The notes: generated from the letters alone by a model not told the origin. A stretch of DNA of 64,000 nucleotides from Nitrospirota bacterium (GCA_021810805.1 JAJZHW010000001.1:62001-126000); one strand, 5' to 3'; positions 34,362 to 43,585 are shown, counted from the first letter of the stretch. A program made the numbers and translations.

Positions 34362-34526
34362 ATGGCAGAAGAAAGAGCGCAGATGGCAACTGGTCCCGCA
34401 ATCATTGGTGGTATTGCGATTCTTGCAGGGCTTCTCTTTTTCATCATCTTCCTCGGACAGGGCGCCGAGAGTGCCAACCACATGAAGGGATGGCTTCCTG
34501 GATCCTCCACGCACCTTTGGCCGTAA
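34362..34526 (+). CDS. Small single-span membrane protein between ccsB and acn
   Basis: A 54-residue protein: charged start (M-A-E-E-R-A-Q), one hydrophobic helix (about residues 10-33, rich in I, G, L and F), and a short hydrophilic tail ending W-P. A GGGGGGTGAAGG stretch precedes the ATG. A clear terminator lies 38 bp beyond its stop, so it is the last gene of a ccsA-ccsB transcript. No family recognised. Confidence 0.6.
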   Translation: MAEERAQMATGPAIIGGIAILAGLLFFIIFLGQGAESANHMKGWLPGSSTHLWP

Positions 34527-34563
34527 AGCACTAATTCCCAATTTCTTATTCCGGATTTTATTT

Positions 34564-34614
34564 GCCCCTTTCCTCCCCACACGATCGATGGTGGAGGCAA
34601 GGGGCTTTTTTTTT
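34564..34614 (+). terminator. Rho-independent terminator after the ccs genes
   Basis: GCCCCTTTCCTCC (34564-34576) pairs with GGAGGCAAGGGGC (34593-34605) at 12 of 13 positions, followed by nine T residues. Confidence 0.9.
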
Positions 34615-34624
34615 AGTAAATCCA

Positions 34625-34633
34625 TGCTATAGT
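34625..34633 (+). promoter_or_regulatory. Extended -10 promoter candidate for acn
   Basis: TG-C-TATAGT, an extended -10, in the 245-bp gap before the aconitase gene and just after the terminator. The -35 region is a T-rich stretch without a good TTGACA match. Leader about 140 nt. Confidence 0.4.
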
Positions 34634-34771
34634 ATTAGAACGCAAATCCTTGATGTGTGAATTTTCCGATTTTGCGGAGATCCCAGAGGATTTCCGGGAC
34701 GACTCATAGTGTGAGCCGAACTCCCTCCCGGAGAAATCAGACCCAATTCCCCCCCCTAAGGAGATTAAGCA

Positions 34772-36694
34772 ATGGCGCTTAACCTGACCCAGAAAATCTT
34801 CAAGAATCACTTGGTTTCCGGAGAAATGGTTGCCGGCAAGGAAGTGGCAATCCGCATCGATCAGACCCTGACCCAGGATGCGACCGGCACCATGTCCTAT
34901 CTTCAGTTTGAAGCCCTTGGACTCGATCGCGTAAAGACGGAACTTTCGGTCTCCTATGTCGATCATAATATGCTTCAGACCGGTTTTGAAAATGCCGATG
35001 ACCATCGGTATCTTCAGACGGTTGCGGCGCGCTACGGCATCGTTTTCTCCCGCCCCGGCAACGGAATCTGCCATCAGGTTCATCTTGAGCGTTTTGGTAA
35101 GCCCGGAAAGACGCTTCTCGGATCTGACAGCCACACCCCCACTAATGGTGGACTGGGCATGATTGCCATCGGTGCAGGAGGTCTCGACGTGGCTCTTGCC
35201 ATGGGCGGAGAGCCTTTTTACACGGCCATGCCAAAAGTTGTCTTGGTCAAGTTGACCGGTAAGCTTCAGCCATTTGTCTCCGCCAAGGATGTCATCCTTG
35301 AACTGCTTCGTCGGCTTACTGTCAAAGGTGGCGTTGGCCGGATCTTTGAATATGGCGGAGAGGGTGTGGCGAGCCTTTCTGTGCCTGAACGCTCAACCAT
35401 TACCAATATGGGCGCTGAGCTTGGTGCAACAACCTCCATCTTCCCCTCGGACGATCAGACTCGGAAGTATCTGAAGGCCCAGGGACGGGAAGGCGACTAT
35501 GTTGCGATGGCGGCAGATCCCGGTGCCACCTACGATGAGACAGTGGAAATCGATCTGAACACCCTTGAGCCGTTGATTGCCCAACCGCACTCCCCGGATA
35601 ACGTGGTTAAGGTTCGGGAGATTGCCGGAATCCCAGTCAGCCAGGTGGCGATTGGCTCCTGCACGAATTCTTCTTACAAGGATCTTTTGGGAATTGCGGC
35701 CATCATGAAGGGGAAGACCGTTCATCCCTCTGTGAGCCTGGGCTTTTCGCCAGGATCCCGGCAGACGCTGGAAATGATTTCCCAGAATGGTGTTCTGGGC
35801 GATCTGATCACATCGGGAGCCCGCCTCCTCGAATCGGCCTGCGGACCCTGCATTGGAATGGGTTTCGCGCCCCCTTCCGGTGGCGTCTCCGTCCGGACCT
35901 TTAACCGGAATTTCGAGGGCCGGTCCGGGACCAAGGATGCCAAGGTTTATCTTGCCAGCCCTGAAGTGGCGGCAGCGTGTGCCATTACCGGTGTGATCAC
36001 CGATCCCAGAGACTTGGGGGTCGCTCCCAAATCAGTCGATCTTCCGGAAAAGTATGTCCTTGATGATCGCATGATGATTTTCCCCCCGAAGGAGGGGACC
36101 GGAATCGAAGTTCTTCGCGGGCCCAACATCAAGCCGCTTCCGACGCGGGACCGAATCTCCGAGACGGTTACTGGCTCGGTTCTGCTGAAGGTTGGGGACA
36201 ATATCACAACTGATCACATCATGCCTGCTGGTGCGAAAGTTCTCCCACTTCGCTCGAATGTGCCGGCTATCTCTCAGTATGTTTTCGAGTCTGTTGATCC
36301 CACCTTTCCAAAGAGAGCCAAAGAAGCCGGTGGAGGTTTCATCGTTGGTGGCACAAACTACGGTCAGGGATCGAGCCGTGAACATGCGGCGCTCGCCCCG
36401 ATGTACTTGGGCGTCAAGGCTGTCATCGTGAAGGGGTTTGCCCGTATTCACCTTGCCAACCTGATCAATTTCGGCATTCTCCCTCTGACCTTCGTCAATG
36501 AGGCAGACTACGACAAAATCGATCGGGACGACCAGCTTGAGTTCAGCACCGCTGGCATGGAAAAGGGATCACTCGTTCTGAAGAATCTGACAAAGAAGCT
36601 CGAGATCCCCGTCAAGCACGCCCTTACCACCCGCGACCTTGAAATTGTCCGGGCAGGGGGAACGTTGGCTTATGTCAAGGGCCGCAGCCGTTAG
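34772..36694 (+). CDS. acn: Aconitate hydratase
   Basis: Iron-sulfur enzyme of 640 residues interconverting citrate and isocitrate. The cluster cysteines are C297 in G-S-C-T-N-S-S, then C357 and C360 in A-C-G-P-C-I-G-M-G. Other signs are S-D-S-H-T-P-T-N-G-G near residue 125 and the C-terminal swivel domain with N-Y-G-Q-G-S-S-R-E-H-A. The length and motif spacing resemble mitochondrial-type aconitase rather than AcnB. In the reductive cycle it delivers citrate to CcsAB. Confidence 0.95.
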   Translation: MALNLTQKIFKNHLVSGEMVAGKEVAIRIDQTLTQDATGTMSYLQFEALGLDRVKTELSVSYVDHNMLQTGFENADDHRYLQTVAARYGIVFSRPGNGICHQVHLERFGKPGKTLLGSDSHTPTNGGLGMIAIGAGGLDVALAMGGEPFYTAMPKVVLVKLTGKLQPFVSAKDVILELLRRLTVKGGVGRIFEYGGEGVASLSVPERSTITNMGAELGATTSIFPSDDQTRKYLKAQGREGDYVAMAADPGATYDETVEIDLNTLEPLIAQPHSPDNVVKVREIAGIPVSQVAIGSCTNSSYKDLLGIAAIMKGKTVHPSVSLGFSPGSRQTLEMISQNGVLGDLITSGARLLESACGPCIGMGFAPPSGGVSVRTFNRNFEGRSGTKDAKVYLASPEVAAACAITGVITDPRDLGVAPKSVDLPEKYVLDDRMMIFPPKEGTGIEVLRGPNIKPLPTRDRISETVTGSVLLKVGDNITTDHIMPAGAKVLPLRSNVPAISQYVFESVDPTFPKRAKEAGGGFIVGGTNYGQGSSREHAALAPMYLGVKAVIVKGFARIHLANLINFGILPLTFVNEADYDKIDRDDQLEFSTAGMEKGSLVLKNLTKKLEIPVKHALTTRDLEIVRAGGTLAYVKGRSR

Positions 36695-36712
36695 GATTTT
36701 ATCGTCACACTT

Positions 36713-36742
36713 GGGGGACCGTGAAAGCGGTCCCCTTTTTTT
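36713..36742 (+). terminator. Rho-independent terminator after acn
   Basis: GGGGACC (36714-36720), loop GTGAAAGC, GGTCCCC (36729-36735), seven T residues. Perfect 7-bp stem. Confidence 0.93.
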
Positions 36743-36778
36743 GCCTTTTTCCCGATAACCTTAGAGAAAGGATTCCGG

Positions 36779-37576
36779 ATGAGCAAGGAGCCTCAAGGAA
36801 AAGAATTGAACTGGAAGACCCGTGTGGGAGGTCAGGTCGATGGAAAGCCTGTCGTTCGGGGATATCCTCTCGACGATCTGGTGGGGAGAGTCTCCTTTGC
36901 CGAAGCCATTTTTCTGATTCTCAAGGGAGAACTTCCCTCCGAGCGTGAGAAAAAGATGATGGAAGCGATGCTCGTGGCCTGTATCGATAACGGGATTGGT
37001 CCTCCGTCGGTGGTGGCGGCAAGAACGGTCTTTTCTGGCGGGAACCCCCTGAATGCCGCCGTTGGAGCGGGTGTTCTGACCCTGGGGGATTCCCACGGGG
37101 GAGCCATCGAGCAATGTGCCCGGATCTACCAGGAAAACTTTCCTGCCGATGTTGTGGACGTCCGCGCCCATGCGAAGGCTGTGGTGGAAGATTTCGACAA
37201 AAAGAAAAAGAGGCTTCCCGGATACGGCCATAAGCTCTACAAGCGTGACCCTCGGACTCTTCGCCTTCTTGAACTTGCCAAAGAGTATGGGTACATGGGG
37301 CGTTTTGTCGAGTTTGCCGTGGCTGTCCAGGATGAACTGGAAGCCAAGAGCGGAAAGAATCTTCCTCTGAATGTGGACGGGATGATTGCCGCCGTGATCT
37401 CCGAGATGGGGCTGTCATGGAAAAACGGAAAGGGACTGTTCATTATTGGCCGCATTCCGGGGCTTGTCGCTCATGTCGTTGAGGAATGGGAGCGAGAAAA
37501 GCCATTTCGACGTCTCGAAGAGGGGACCTATGCCTACGATGGCACCCCTGTTCGTCCCGTTCCGGGAGCGCGCTAA
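36779..37576 (+). CDS. ccl: Citryl-CoA lyase (citrate synthase family)
   Basis: A 265-residue protein of the citrate-synthase superfamily, shorter than true citrate synthase (about 370-430 residues), as expected for Ccl, which cleaves citryl-CoA to acetyl-CoA and oxaloacetate. The three catalytic regions are present: D-S-H-G-G-A-I-E, P-G-Y-G-H-K-L-Y-K-R-D-P-R and N-V-D-G-M-I-A-A-V. Located behind the acn terminator and before a PsiE-like gene. With CcsAB it forms the two-step replacement of ATP-citrate lyase. Confidence 0.85.
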   Translation: MSKEPQGKELNWKTRVGGQVDGKPVVRGYPLDDLVGRVSFAEAIFLILKGELPSEREKKMMEAMLVACIDNGIGPPSVVAARTVFSGGNPLNAAVGAGVLTLGDSHGGAIEQCARIYQENFPADVVDVRAHAKAVVEDFDKKKKRLPGYGHKLYKRDPRTLRLLELAKEYGYMGRFVEFAVAVQDELEAKSGKNLPLNVDGMIAAVISEMGLSWKNGKGLFIIGRIPGLVAHVVEEWEREKPFRRLEEGTYAYDGTPVRPVPGAR

Positions 37577-37721
37577 ACTTTCTCCTCTGGAGGGGACGCT
37601 CGTCCCCTCCATTTTTGCGATCCTGAGCTTCCCGAAACAGGCCCATGTCATCCTATCAGCATGGTTCCTGTCTTTCTCTTTGTCTTTTCCCGATAATCCC
37701 TGTAAATGAAGGAGCTTCGCC

Positions 37722-38279
37722 TTGTCCGAAGAGCCCTCTCCCAATCCCGCACTCCCCCCTCAGCTGGAAGAAATTGAGCAGAAATTTCCCTCATGGTACC
37801 TCGGAGGCGTCAAACTCGTTCTTCTGACGCTTCTCCTCATCCAGTTCCTTGCCATGGTCTGGGGGATTTGGGAGACGATCGAGCAGGCGTTCATCCATGC
37901 CCAGAGAGGCCTTCTCTCCCTCCTTAAGTCAATGATCGTGAATATCCTTCTTCTTCTGGCACTTCTTGAGGTTTCGCGAACGATCCTGACCTATTTCACT
38001 TTAGGACGAGTGAAGGTGACCTACATCGTCGACTCGGTGCTGGCGGTTCTCCTTTCCGAAACCCTTGTGACATGGTTTTCCAATGAACCTCTGTCAAGGT
38101 ATGTCGAACTTGTCATGGTGCTCCTTGCCCTGACGATCCTCCGGGTGATTGCCATTCGCTACCATCCCTCCAGCGGGACCAAGGAAAAGAAACCCTTTCT
38201 CGATCCGACACTTCCAGGAGGCTGGTACCGTAGACGCAAGGATGACGGGGGAAAACGTACAGGAAAGTCTTCGACATAA
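37722..38279 (+). CDS. PsiE-like four-helix membrane protein
   Basis: A 185-residue protein with four hydrophobic segments (about 28-50, 65-87, 102-120 and 126-146). The L-L-E-V-S-R-T-I-L-T-Y-F-T-L-G-R-V-K-V-T-Y segment matches the PsiE (phosphate-starvation-inducible) family. The C-terminal tail is soluble and basic. TTG start behind AAGGAG. Role unknown; lies between ccl and frdB. Confidence 0.65.
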   Translation: MSEEPSPNPALPPQLEEIEQKFPSWYLGGVKLVLLTLLLIQFLAMVWGIWETIEQAFIHAQRGLLSLLKSMIVNILLLLALLEVSRTILTYFTLGRVKVTYIVDSVLAVLLSETLVTWFSNEPLSRYVELVMVLLALTILRVIAIRYHPSSGTKEKKPFLDPTLPGGWYRRRKDDGGKRTGKSST

Positions 38280-38325
38280 AGAGTTTACCTTGTCAGGAAA
38301 TTCCTTCTCGACACGGGTTTTCTCA

Positions 38326-38355
38326 TTGAATTGTCCCGGGATACTTTGGTAATAT
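38326..38355 (+). promoter_or_regulatory. Possible promoter upstream of frdB
   Basis: TTGAAT at 38326-38331, 18-bp spacer and TAATAT at 38350-38355, in the 217-bp gap before frdB. The hexamers are fair rather than strong. Confidence 0.4.
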
Positions 38356-38496
38356 TGACCATCAACCTCCTTTCACAAGTGATTGCAAGATCCATCGAGG
38401 ATATCGGGAGAAGAGGTTTTTCCGCGAGACATACCTTCCGGCGTTAAGAATTTGGGGAAAAAGGTCCAGTAATTCAGGTGTTTTTTGGAGGCAGCC

Positions 38497-39183
38497 ATGG
38501 AGAGTCGGATAGAAGGACCTGAAACAATGGTTCGGGTCTCGATCAACGGGCGAGAATATAGCGTTCATCAAGGGTCCACCATGGTCCAGGCAATGTGGTA
38601 CACCGGCCATGAGGTGATTCATGGGGTGGGCTGTTTGGGCGGAGTGTGCGGCGCCTGTGCGACAGTGTATCGCATAGAAGGTGACTTTCGACTGAGAAAT
38701 GCCCTGGCGTGCCAGACGCTTGTCTCGGAAGGCATGAGCTTTTCCATGCTGGACTCCTATCCGATTCAGCGCGCCCATTATGATGTGGCGGCCCTGACAG
38801 ATCCGAAGGAAGAACTCTTTAATTACTACCCCGAGTCTGCCACATGCCGAAACTGTAATGCCTGCACGGAGGTCTGCCCCCAGGGAATTGATGTGCGGGA
38901 TTCGGTCTGGCGGGCAAACTTTGGAGACTTCAAAGCAGTCGCTGACATGACCTTTAGCTGTGTCATGTGTGGTCTTTGCGTCTCTCGTTGCATCGCCGAA
39001 ATGGCCCCCCACGAAATTGCCCTCTATGCCCGTCGTTCTTATGGTGCGAAGGAGCTTCCATTTCCTCCCAATCTTCGCCACAGGCTTGATGAAATCCATT
39101 CCGGAACATTTACGGGAGATCTCAAGCGCCTTGAATCCCTCTCTCCTGACGAACTCAAAAAAGAATGCGAGGTCCGTTCCTAG
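38497..39183 (+). CDS. frdB: Fumarate reductase iron-sulfur subunit FrdB
   Basis: Electron-transfer subunit of 228 residues. The [2Fe-2S] ligands are C46, C51, C54 and C72. Two further motifs follow: C117-x2-C120-x2-C123-x3-C127-P and C155-x2-C158-x2-C161-x3-C165. In classical SdhB/FrdB the second motif lacks the C158 equivalent and builds a [3Fe-4S] cluster; here the extra cysteine predicts [4Fe-4S]. The ATG at 38497 has GGAGG upstream (a TTG at 38485 is rejected). frdA starts at the next base after its stop; no membrane-anchor genes are near. Confidence 0.85.
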   Translation: MESRIEGPETMVRVSINGREYSVHQGSTMVQAMWYTGHEVIHGVGCLGGVCGACATVYRIEGDFRLRNALACQTLVSEGMSFSMLDSYPIQRAHYDVAALTDPKEELFNYYPESATCRNCNACTEVCPQGIDVRDSVWRANFGDFKAVADMTFSCVMCGLCVSRCIAEMAPHEIALYARRSYGAKELPFPPNLRHRLDEIHSGTFTGDLKRLESLSPDELKKECEVRS

Positions 39184-40779
39184 ATGGCTGATCTAGTGGA
39201 ATCCTTCTACGCCAATACCCCAGCCTTCGATGATTCTCCTCCCTCTTCACTTTCACCGGAGGACCGCTCTCGCCTTCTTTCCTCTTATTATCCTGACTAC
39301 CGCCCCGAAGGGAAGGCGACATTAAAAGTCGGTCCGAATAAGGGAACGGTTGTTCCTCAGGAGCTGGCCGATGTTCTAGAGTCCAGAAGCCGACTTCCTT
39401 CTCCCCGCCACCTTCCCGATCACCCGGACCACGATGTCGATATCCTGATTCTTGGAGGCGGAGGCGCGGGAATCACTGCGGCCTTGTTTGCCGCGAAAGA
39501 AGGGCGAAGCGTCCTTCTGGCCACCAAGCTTCGTGTGGGTGATTCGAATACGGTGATGGCCGAAGGAGGGATCCAGACGGCCCTCGGAGAGGACGATAGC
39601 CCCGTTGTCCATTTTCGGGATACCTTCCGAGGTGGCCATGGGGCAAACGATCCCTCCCTCCTTTCCGTGCTGGTCTCCGAAGGGCCAGAGATGATTGAGT
39701 GGCTCGTGTCCCGGGGAATCCTCTTCGATCGTGATCCTCAAGGGGGCCTTTCTCTGAGAAAGGGGGGAGGAACCTCCAAACCCCGTCTCATTTCGGCGAA
39801 GGACTATACCGGCCTTGAGCTGATTCGGGTCCTCAAGGAAGACGTGGTCAATGCCCCGGTGGAAATTCTTGAGTTCTCCCCAGCCATTGAACTCATTGCT
39901 GGTCCGGAGGGGAGCTGCGCCGGGGCGGTTCTCTACGACCTTGACAGCCGGCGATATATTTATGTAAAGGCCAAATCGGTCATCCTGGCGACGGGCGGAG
40001 CCGGAAGACTTCACTTGGCGGGATTTGCCACATCGAATCACTTTGGTGCCACGGCTGATGGTTTGACAATGGCCTATCGCATGGGAATCCCTCTTGTTCA
40101 TCCGGAGAGCTTCCAGTTCCACCCCACCGGGGTGCTCTTTCCCTCCGAAATGGCCGGGATGCTCATCACCGAGGCGGTCAGGGGAGCGGGTGCCCGCATG
40201 TATAACCGCCTCGGCAAGCGGTTTGTCAATGAACTTGAAACCCGCGATGTGGTGGCGTCGGCCATTATTCGGGAGTGTGCGGAGGGCCGCGGGGTGAAGA
40301 CGCCTCAGGGGGCCTCAGGCGTCTACCTTGACCTTGTCTCCATTGACCGGGATTCCGGAGAGGGAACGGTGGAGCGGCGCTTTCCGAACATTGTCAAGCT
40401 TATGAAACGCCACCATGTGGATCCGACAAAGAAGCCGATTCTTGTCTATCCCACACTTCATTATCAAAACGGGGGGATCCGGATTGATGCCCGCACCCGG
40501 ACGACTGTCTCCCATCTGCTCGTGGCCGGCGAAGCCTCGGGAGGTCTCCACGGCACCAACCGCCTTATGGGGAACTCGTTGCTCGAGCTCTTTGTTTTTG
40601 GACGCCGTGCGGGATTGGAGGCGGCGGAACAGTCACTCCATCGCCCGGCCTTCTCCTGGAAGGAGACGAGCCTGTCGCACCTCGACCGCTTCGAGAAAGA
40701 GCTGACCTCTGCCTTTCCCGCCACAGAACGTCCCATGGCGCCGGTTCTCTTTCCCGACTACCGTCGCAAGGAATCCTGA
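39184..40779 (+). CDS. frdA: Fumarate reductase flavoprotein subunit FrdA
   Basis: FAD subunit of 531 residues reducing fumarate to succinate in the reductive cycle. An N-terminal extension of about 80 residues (with V-G-P-N-K-G-T-V-V-P-Q-E-L) precedes the FAD motif G-G-G-G-A-G-I-T-A-A near 91-100. Where E. coli FrdA has the FAD-linked histidine before T-V-A-A-E-G-G, this protein has N122 (D-S-N-T-V-M-A-E-G-G), so FAD should be non-covalent. H-P-T-G-V-L, R-G-A-G-A-R-M-Y and G-T-N-R-L-M-G-N-S active-site segments are kept. No anchor subunits, so a soluble enzyme is likely. Confidence 0.88.
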   Translation: MADLVESFYANTPAFDDSPPSSLSPEDRSRLLSSYYPDYRPEGKATLKVGPNKGTVVPQELADVLESRSRLPSPRHLPDHPDHDVDILILGGGGAGITAALFAAKEGRSVLLATKLRVGDSNTVMAEGGIQTALGEDDSPVVHFRDTFRGGHGANDPSLLSVLVSEGPEMIEWLVSRGILFDRDPQGGLSLRKGGGTSKPRLISAKDYTGLELIRVLKEDVVNAPVEILEFSPAIELIAGPEGSCAGAVLYDLDSRRYIYVKAKSVILATGGAGRLHLAGFATSNHFGATADGLTMAYRMGIPLVHPESFQFHPTGVLFPSEMAGMLITEAVRGAGARMYNRLGKRFVNELETRDVVASAIIRECAEGRGVKTPQGASGVYLDLVSIDRDSGEGTVERRFPNIVKLMKRHHVDPTKKPILVYPTLHYQNGGIRIDARTRTTVSHLLVAGEASGGLHGTNRLMGNSLLELFVFGRRAGLEAAEQSLHRPAFSWKETSLSHLDRFEKELTSAFPATERPMAPVLFPDYRRKES

Positions 40780-40817
40780 AGGGAAGACTTCATTCACTTT
40801 AACGCCAGGAGAATCGT

Positions 40818-42005
40818 TTGAACATCCATGAGTATCAGGCCAAGGAGCTTTTCAGAAGCTATGGCGTGGCCGTTCCTTCGGGGGTCGTCGTCGACTCCCC
40901 TGAAGAGGCGCGCCGTTTGATTTCCGAAAAATCAGGGATTTTCTCTGGAAATTCCTCCGTCTATGCCGTCAAGGCGCAGATTCATGCGGGAGGACGGGGA
41001 AAGGCGGGGGGAGTCAAGATCGCGAAAAACGTCTCGGACATTCCCGGCTTTGTCGAGTCGCTTTTGGGAAAGACCCTGGTCACGCATCAAACCGGACCGG
41101 AAGGACGTCTTGTGCGAAAGGTCTGGATCGAAGAGGGTGCCCAGATCGCTCGCGAGTACTATTTGAGCCTTGTTCTTGACCGCTCCAGCCGCAGGATTTC
41201 CATTCTTGCCAGCACCGAGGGGGGGATGGAGATTGAAGAGGTCTCCGCCGCTCATCCCGAAAAGATCCTGACCCTTGCCGTCGATCCGGAGATGGGTTGC
41301 AAATCCTTTGTGGGTCGGCGAGTGGCCTCTTTTCTGGGCCTCCCGGTGACACTCTTTGGACAATTTTCGACCCTTTTGGCCAACCTTTACCGCTTTTTCG
41401 TCGAAACTGACTGCATGATGGTCGAGATCAACCCCCTGATCCAGACGGGAGATGGCCGGCTCTTGGCTCTCGACGGGAAAGTGTCCTTCGACGACAACGC
41501 CCTCTATCGTCAGGAAAAGGTGCTGGCTCTCCGGGATCTCTTCGAGGAGAATGAGCTTGAGATCGAGGCCTCGAAACATCGTCTGAATTATGTGAAGCTC
41601 GACGGATCGATCGCCTGTATGGTCAATGGGGCAGGTTTGGCAATGGCCACGATGGATGTGATTGCTTTGGCCGGAGGCACTCCCGCGAACTTCCTGGACG
41701 TGGGAGGAGGCGCCAGCAAGGAAACTGTTGAGCAGGCCTTCCGGATCCTTCTGGGAGACCCCGAAGTCAAAGGGATTTTTGTCAATATCTTTGGCGGAAT
41801 TGTCCGCTGCGAACGCATTGCGGGAGGCATTATCGCCGCAGCCAAAGACGTGAAACTCCATGTGCCCCTCGTGGTTCGTCTCCAGGGCACCAATGCCAAG
41901 GAAGGACGGGAGATGCTTCGGGAGTCCGGCCTTGATCTCCAGGTGGCGGAAGAGCTCTTCGAGGGCGCCCAGAAAATTGTCCAGGCTGTGAAAGGAGCCA
42001 AATGA
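40818..42005 (+). CDS. sucC: Succinyl-CoA synthetase beta subunit
   Basis: ATP-grasp subunit of 395 residues that with SucD makes succinyl-CoA from succinate, ATP and CoA. Family signs: [10 protein letters not shown] start, [21 protein letters not shown] and the C-half [22 protein letters not shown] start behind CCAGGAG. Overlaps sucD by 4 bp. Follows frdA by 38 bp. Confidence 0.95.
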   Translation: MNIHEYQAKELFRSYGVAVPSGVVVDSPEEARRLISEKSGIFSGNSSVYAVKAQIHAGGRGKAGGVKIAKNVSDIPGFVESLLGKTLVTHQTGPEGRLVRKVWIEEGAQIAREYYLSLVLDRSSRRISILASTEGGMEIEEVSAAHPEKILTLAVDPEMGCKSFVGRRVASFLGLPVTLFGQFSTLLANLYRFFVETDCMMVEINPLIQTGDGRLLALDGKVSFDDNALYRQEKVLALRDLFEENELEIEASKHRLNYVKLDGSIACMVNGAGLAMATMDVIALAGGTPANFLDVGGGASKETVEQAFRILLGDPEVKGIFVNIFGGIVRCERIAGGIIAAAKDVKLHVPLVVRLQGTNAKEGREMLRESGLDLQVAEELFEGAQKIVQAVKGAK

Positions 42006-42919
42006 GCATTCTTGTCGACCGATCGACGCGGGTCATCGTCCAGGGAATCACCGGCAAGGAGGGGAGTTACCACGCCACTGCCTGCCGGGAATATGGAACC
42101 AGGGTTTTGGGAGGCGTGACTCCGGGAAAGGGCGGAACTGTCCATGAGGGCTTTCCCGTCTGGGATTCCGTGAGGGATGCCGTTGATGCCGTTCATCCGG
42201 ATGTTTCCCTGATCTTTGTTCCTCCGGCCTTTGCCGCGGATGCGATCCTTGAGGCCGCGGATGCCGGAATCGAACTCATCGTTTGCATCACCGAGGGAAT
42301 TCCGGTTCAGGACATGATGAGAGTCCGCCGCATCCTCGATATCCGCAACGAAGAGGGGGAAACGGTCCGTCTCATCGGACCGAACTGTCCTGGCATCATT
42401 ACTCCGGATGGGGCGAAAATCGGGATCATGCCGGGGTATATCCACAAGCGGGGAAAAGTGGGCGTCGTCTCCCGCAGCGGAACCCTGACCTATGAGGCCG
42501 TTTGGCAACTGACCCAGTTGGGGTTGGGGGAATCCACCTGCGTCGGGATCGGCGGCGATCCTGTGCGGGGCCTCAACTTCCTCGATGTGCTTGCCCTTTT
42601 CGAAAAGGATCCCGAGACCGAGGCCATTGTCATGATCGGTGAGATCGGCGGGGATGACGAAGAGCGTGCGGCCGCCTTTGCCCGCGCCCACATGACAAAG
42701 CCGGTGATCGGCTTCATTGCTGGATTGACGGCCCCTCCAGGCCGCCGCATGGGCCATGCCGGAGCCATTGTCTCCGGAGGCAAGGGATCGGCCCGGGACA
42801 AGATGAAGGCGCTTGAGTCCTATGGCATCATCGTGGTGGACAATCCTTCGGTGATTGGGAAGACAGTGGCCGAAACCCTGTCGAAGGGCGACTATCGGCG
42901 CGTGCCCAGCTGTCACTAA
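42002..42919 (+). CDS. sucD: Succinyl-CoA synthetase alpha subunit
   Basis: CoA-binding subunit of 305 residues. [11 protein letters not shown] is the CoA-site start, G-P-N-C-P-G-I-I follows, and [10 protein letters not shown] carries the phospho-histidine. Longer and more canonical at its CoA site than CcsB. Co-translated with sucC. Confidence 0.95.
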   Translation: MSILVDRSTRVIVQGITGKEGSYHATACREYGTRVLGGVTPGKGGTVHEGFPVWDSVRDAVDAVHPDVSLIFVPPAFAADAILEAADAGIELIVCITEGIPVQDMMRVRRILDIRNEEGETVRLIGPNCPGIITPDGAKIGIMPGYIHKRGKVGVVSRSGTLTYEAVWQLTQLGLGESTCVGIGGDPVRGLNFLDVLALFEKDPETEAIVMIGEIGGDDEERAAAFARAHMTKPVIGFIAGLTAPPGRRMGHAGAIVSGGKGSARDKMKALESYGIIVVDNPSVIGKTVAETLSKGDYRRVPSCH

Positions 42920-43001
42920 CCTGCCTTTCTGCAGGGACGTGCCAACAATGTGATGAATGACGGAATGCTCGCTAAGTAGAAGAACGAAAAAGGAGGATAC
43001 G

Positions 43002-43463
43002 ATGGCATCTGAGATCAAGGTGGGAGAGAAGGCGCCGGACTTTACCCTGGAGGATCAGGACAAGAACCCCGTCACGCTCTCCTCGTTTCGTGGAAAAAAG
43101 AACGTGGTTCTGGCCTTTTATCCTCTGGACTGGAGCCCGATCTGTACCAATGAGAATACCTGTTTTTCCAACGACCTTCCGCGGTTCGACGATTCGAACG
43201 CCGTTGTCTTTGGAATCAGCACCGACAGCACCTTCTGCCACAAGGCCTGGAAGGAGGCCCTGAAGCTCAAGCAAACCCTCCTGTCCGACATCAAGAGAAC
43301 CGTTTGCAAGGCCTACGGCCTTTATATCGAAGAGGCCAACATCAACAAGAGAGCGACGGTGATTGTGGACCGGGAAGGCATTGTCCGTTACGTCAAGGTT
43401 CAGGAAATCCTTACGGCTCGCGATGACCAGGAGATCCTGGCGGCCTTGAAAAAGATCGCCTAA
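43002..43463 (+). CDS. Peroxiredoxin (AhpE-like)
   Basis: Thiol peroxidase of 153 residues from the ATG at 43002 behind AAAGGAGG; an upstream ATG at 42957 lacks such a site. D-F-T-L-E-D-Q-D begins the fold, and the active-site segment is [11 protein letters not shown], giving a peroxidatic and a nearby second cysteine. [14 protein letters not shown] is the usual late strand. It may protect the oxygen-sensitive enzymes of the neighbouring cycle, though this is inference. Confidence 0.85.
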   Translation: MASEIKVGEKAPDFTLEDQDKNPVTLSSFRGKKNVVLAFYPLDWSPICTNENTCFSNDLPRFDDSNAVVFGISTDSTFCHKAWKEALKLKQTLLSDIKRTVCKAYGLYIEEANINKRATVIVDREGIVRYVKVQEILTARDDQEILAALKKIA

Positions 43464-43509
43464 ACAAGAAGGCGGCGCGGGATTCCTCTCCGCCATCTCG
43501 ACATGTGAC

Positions 43510-43540
43510 AAAAAAGCCTCCCCATGGGGAGGCTTTTTTT
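43510..43540. terminator. Bidirectional terminator
   Basis: GCCTCCCCATGGGGAGGC (43516-43533) is a perfect 18-bp palindrome flanked by six A residues before and seven T residues after. It ends both the peroxiredoxin transcript and the opposing lipoprotein gene. Confidence 0.93.
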
Positions 43541-43585
43541 ATTCCTTTTTTATTTCTGCAATCAGGGGAGGCCAAGGGTTTTGTC

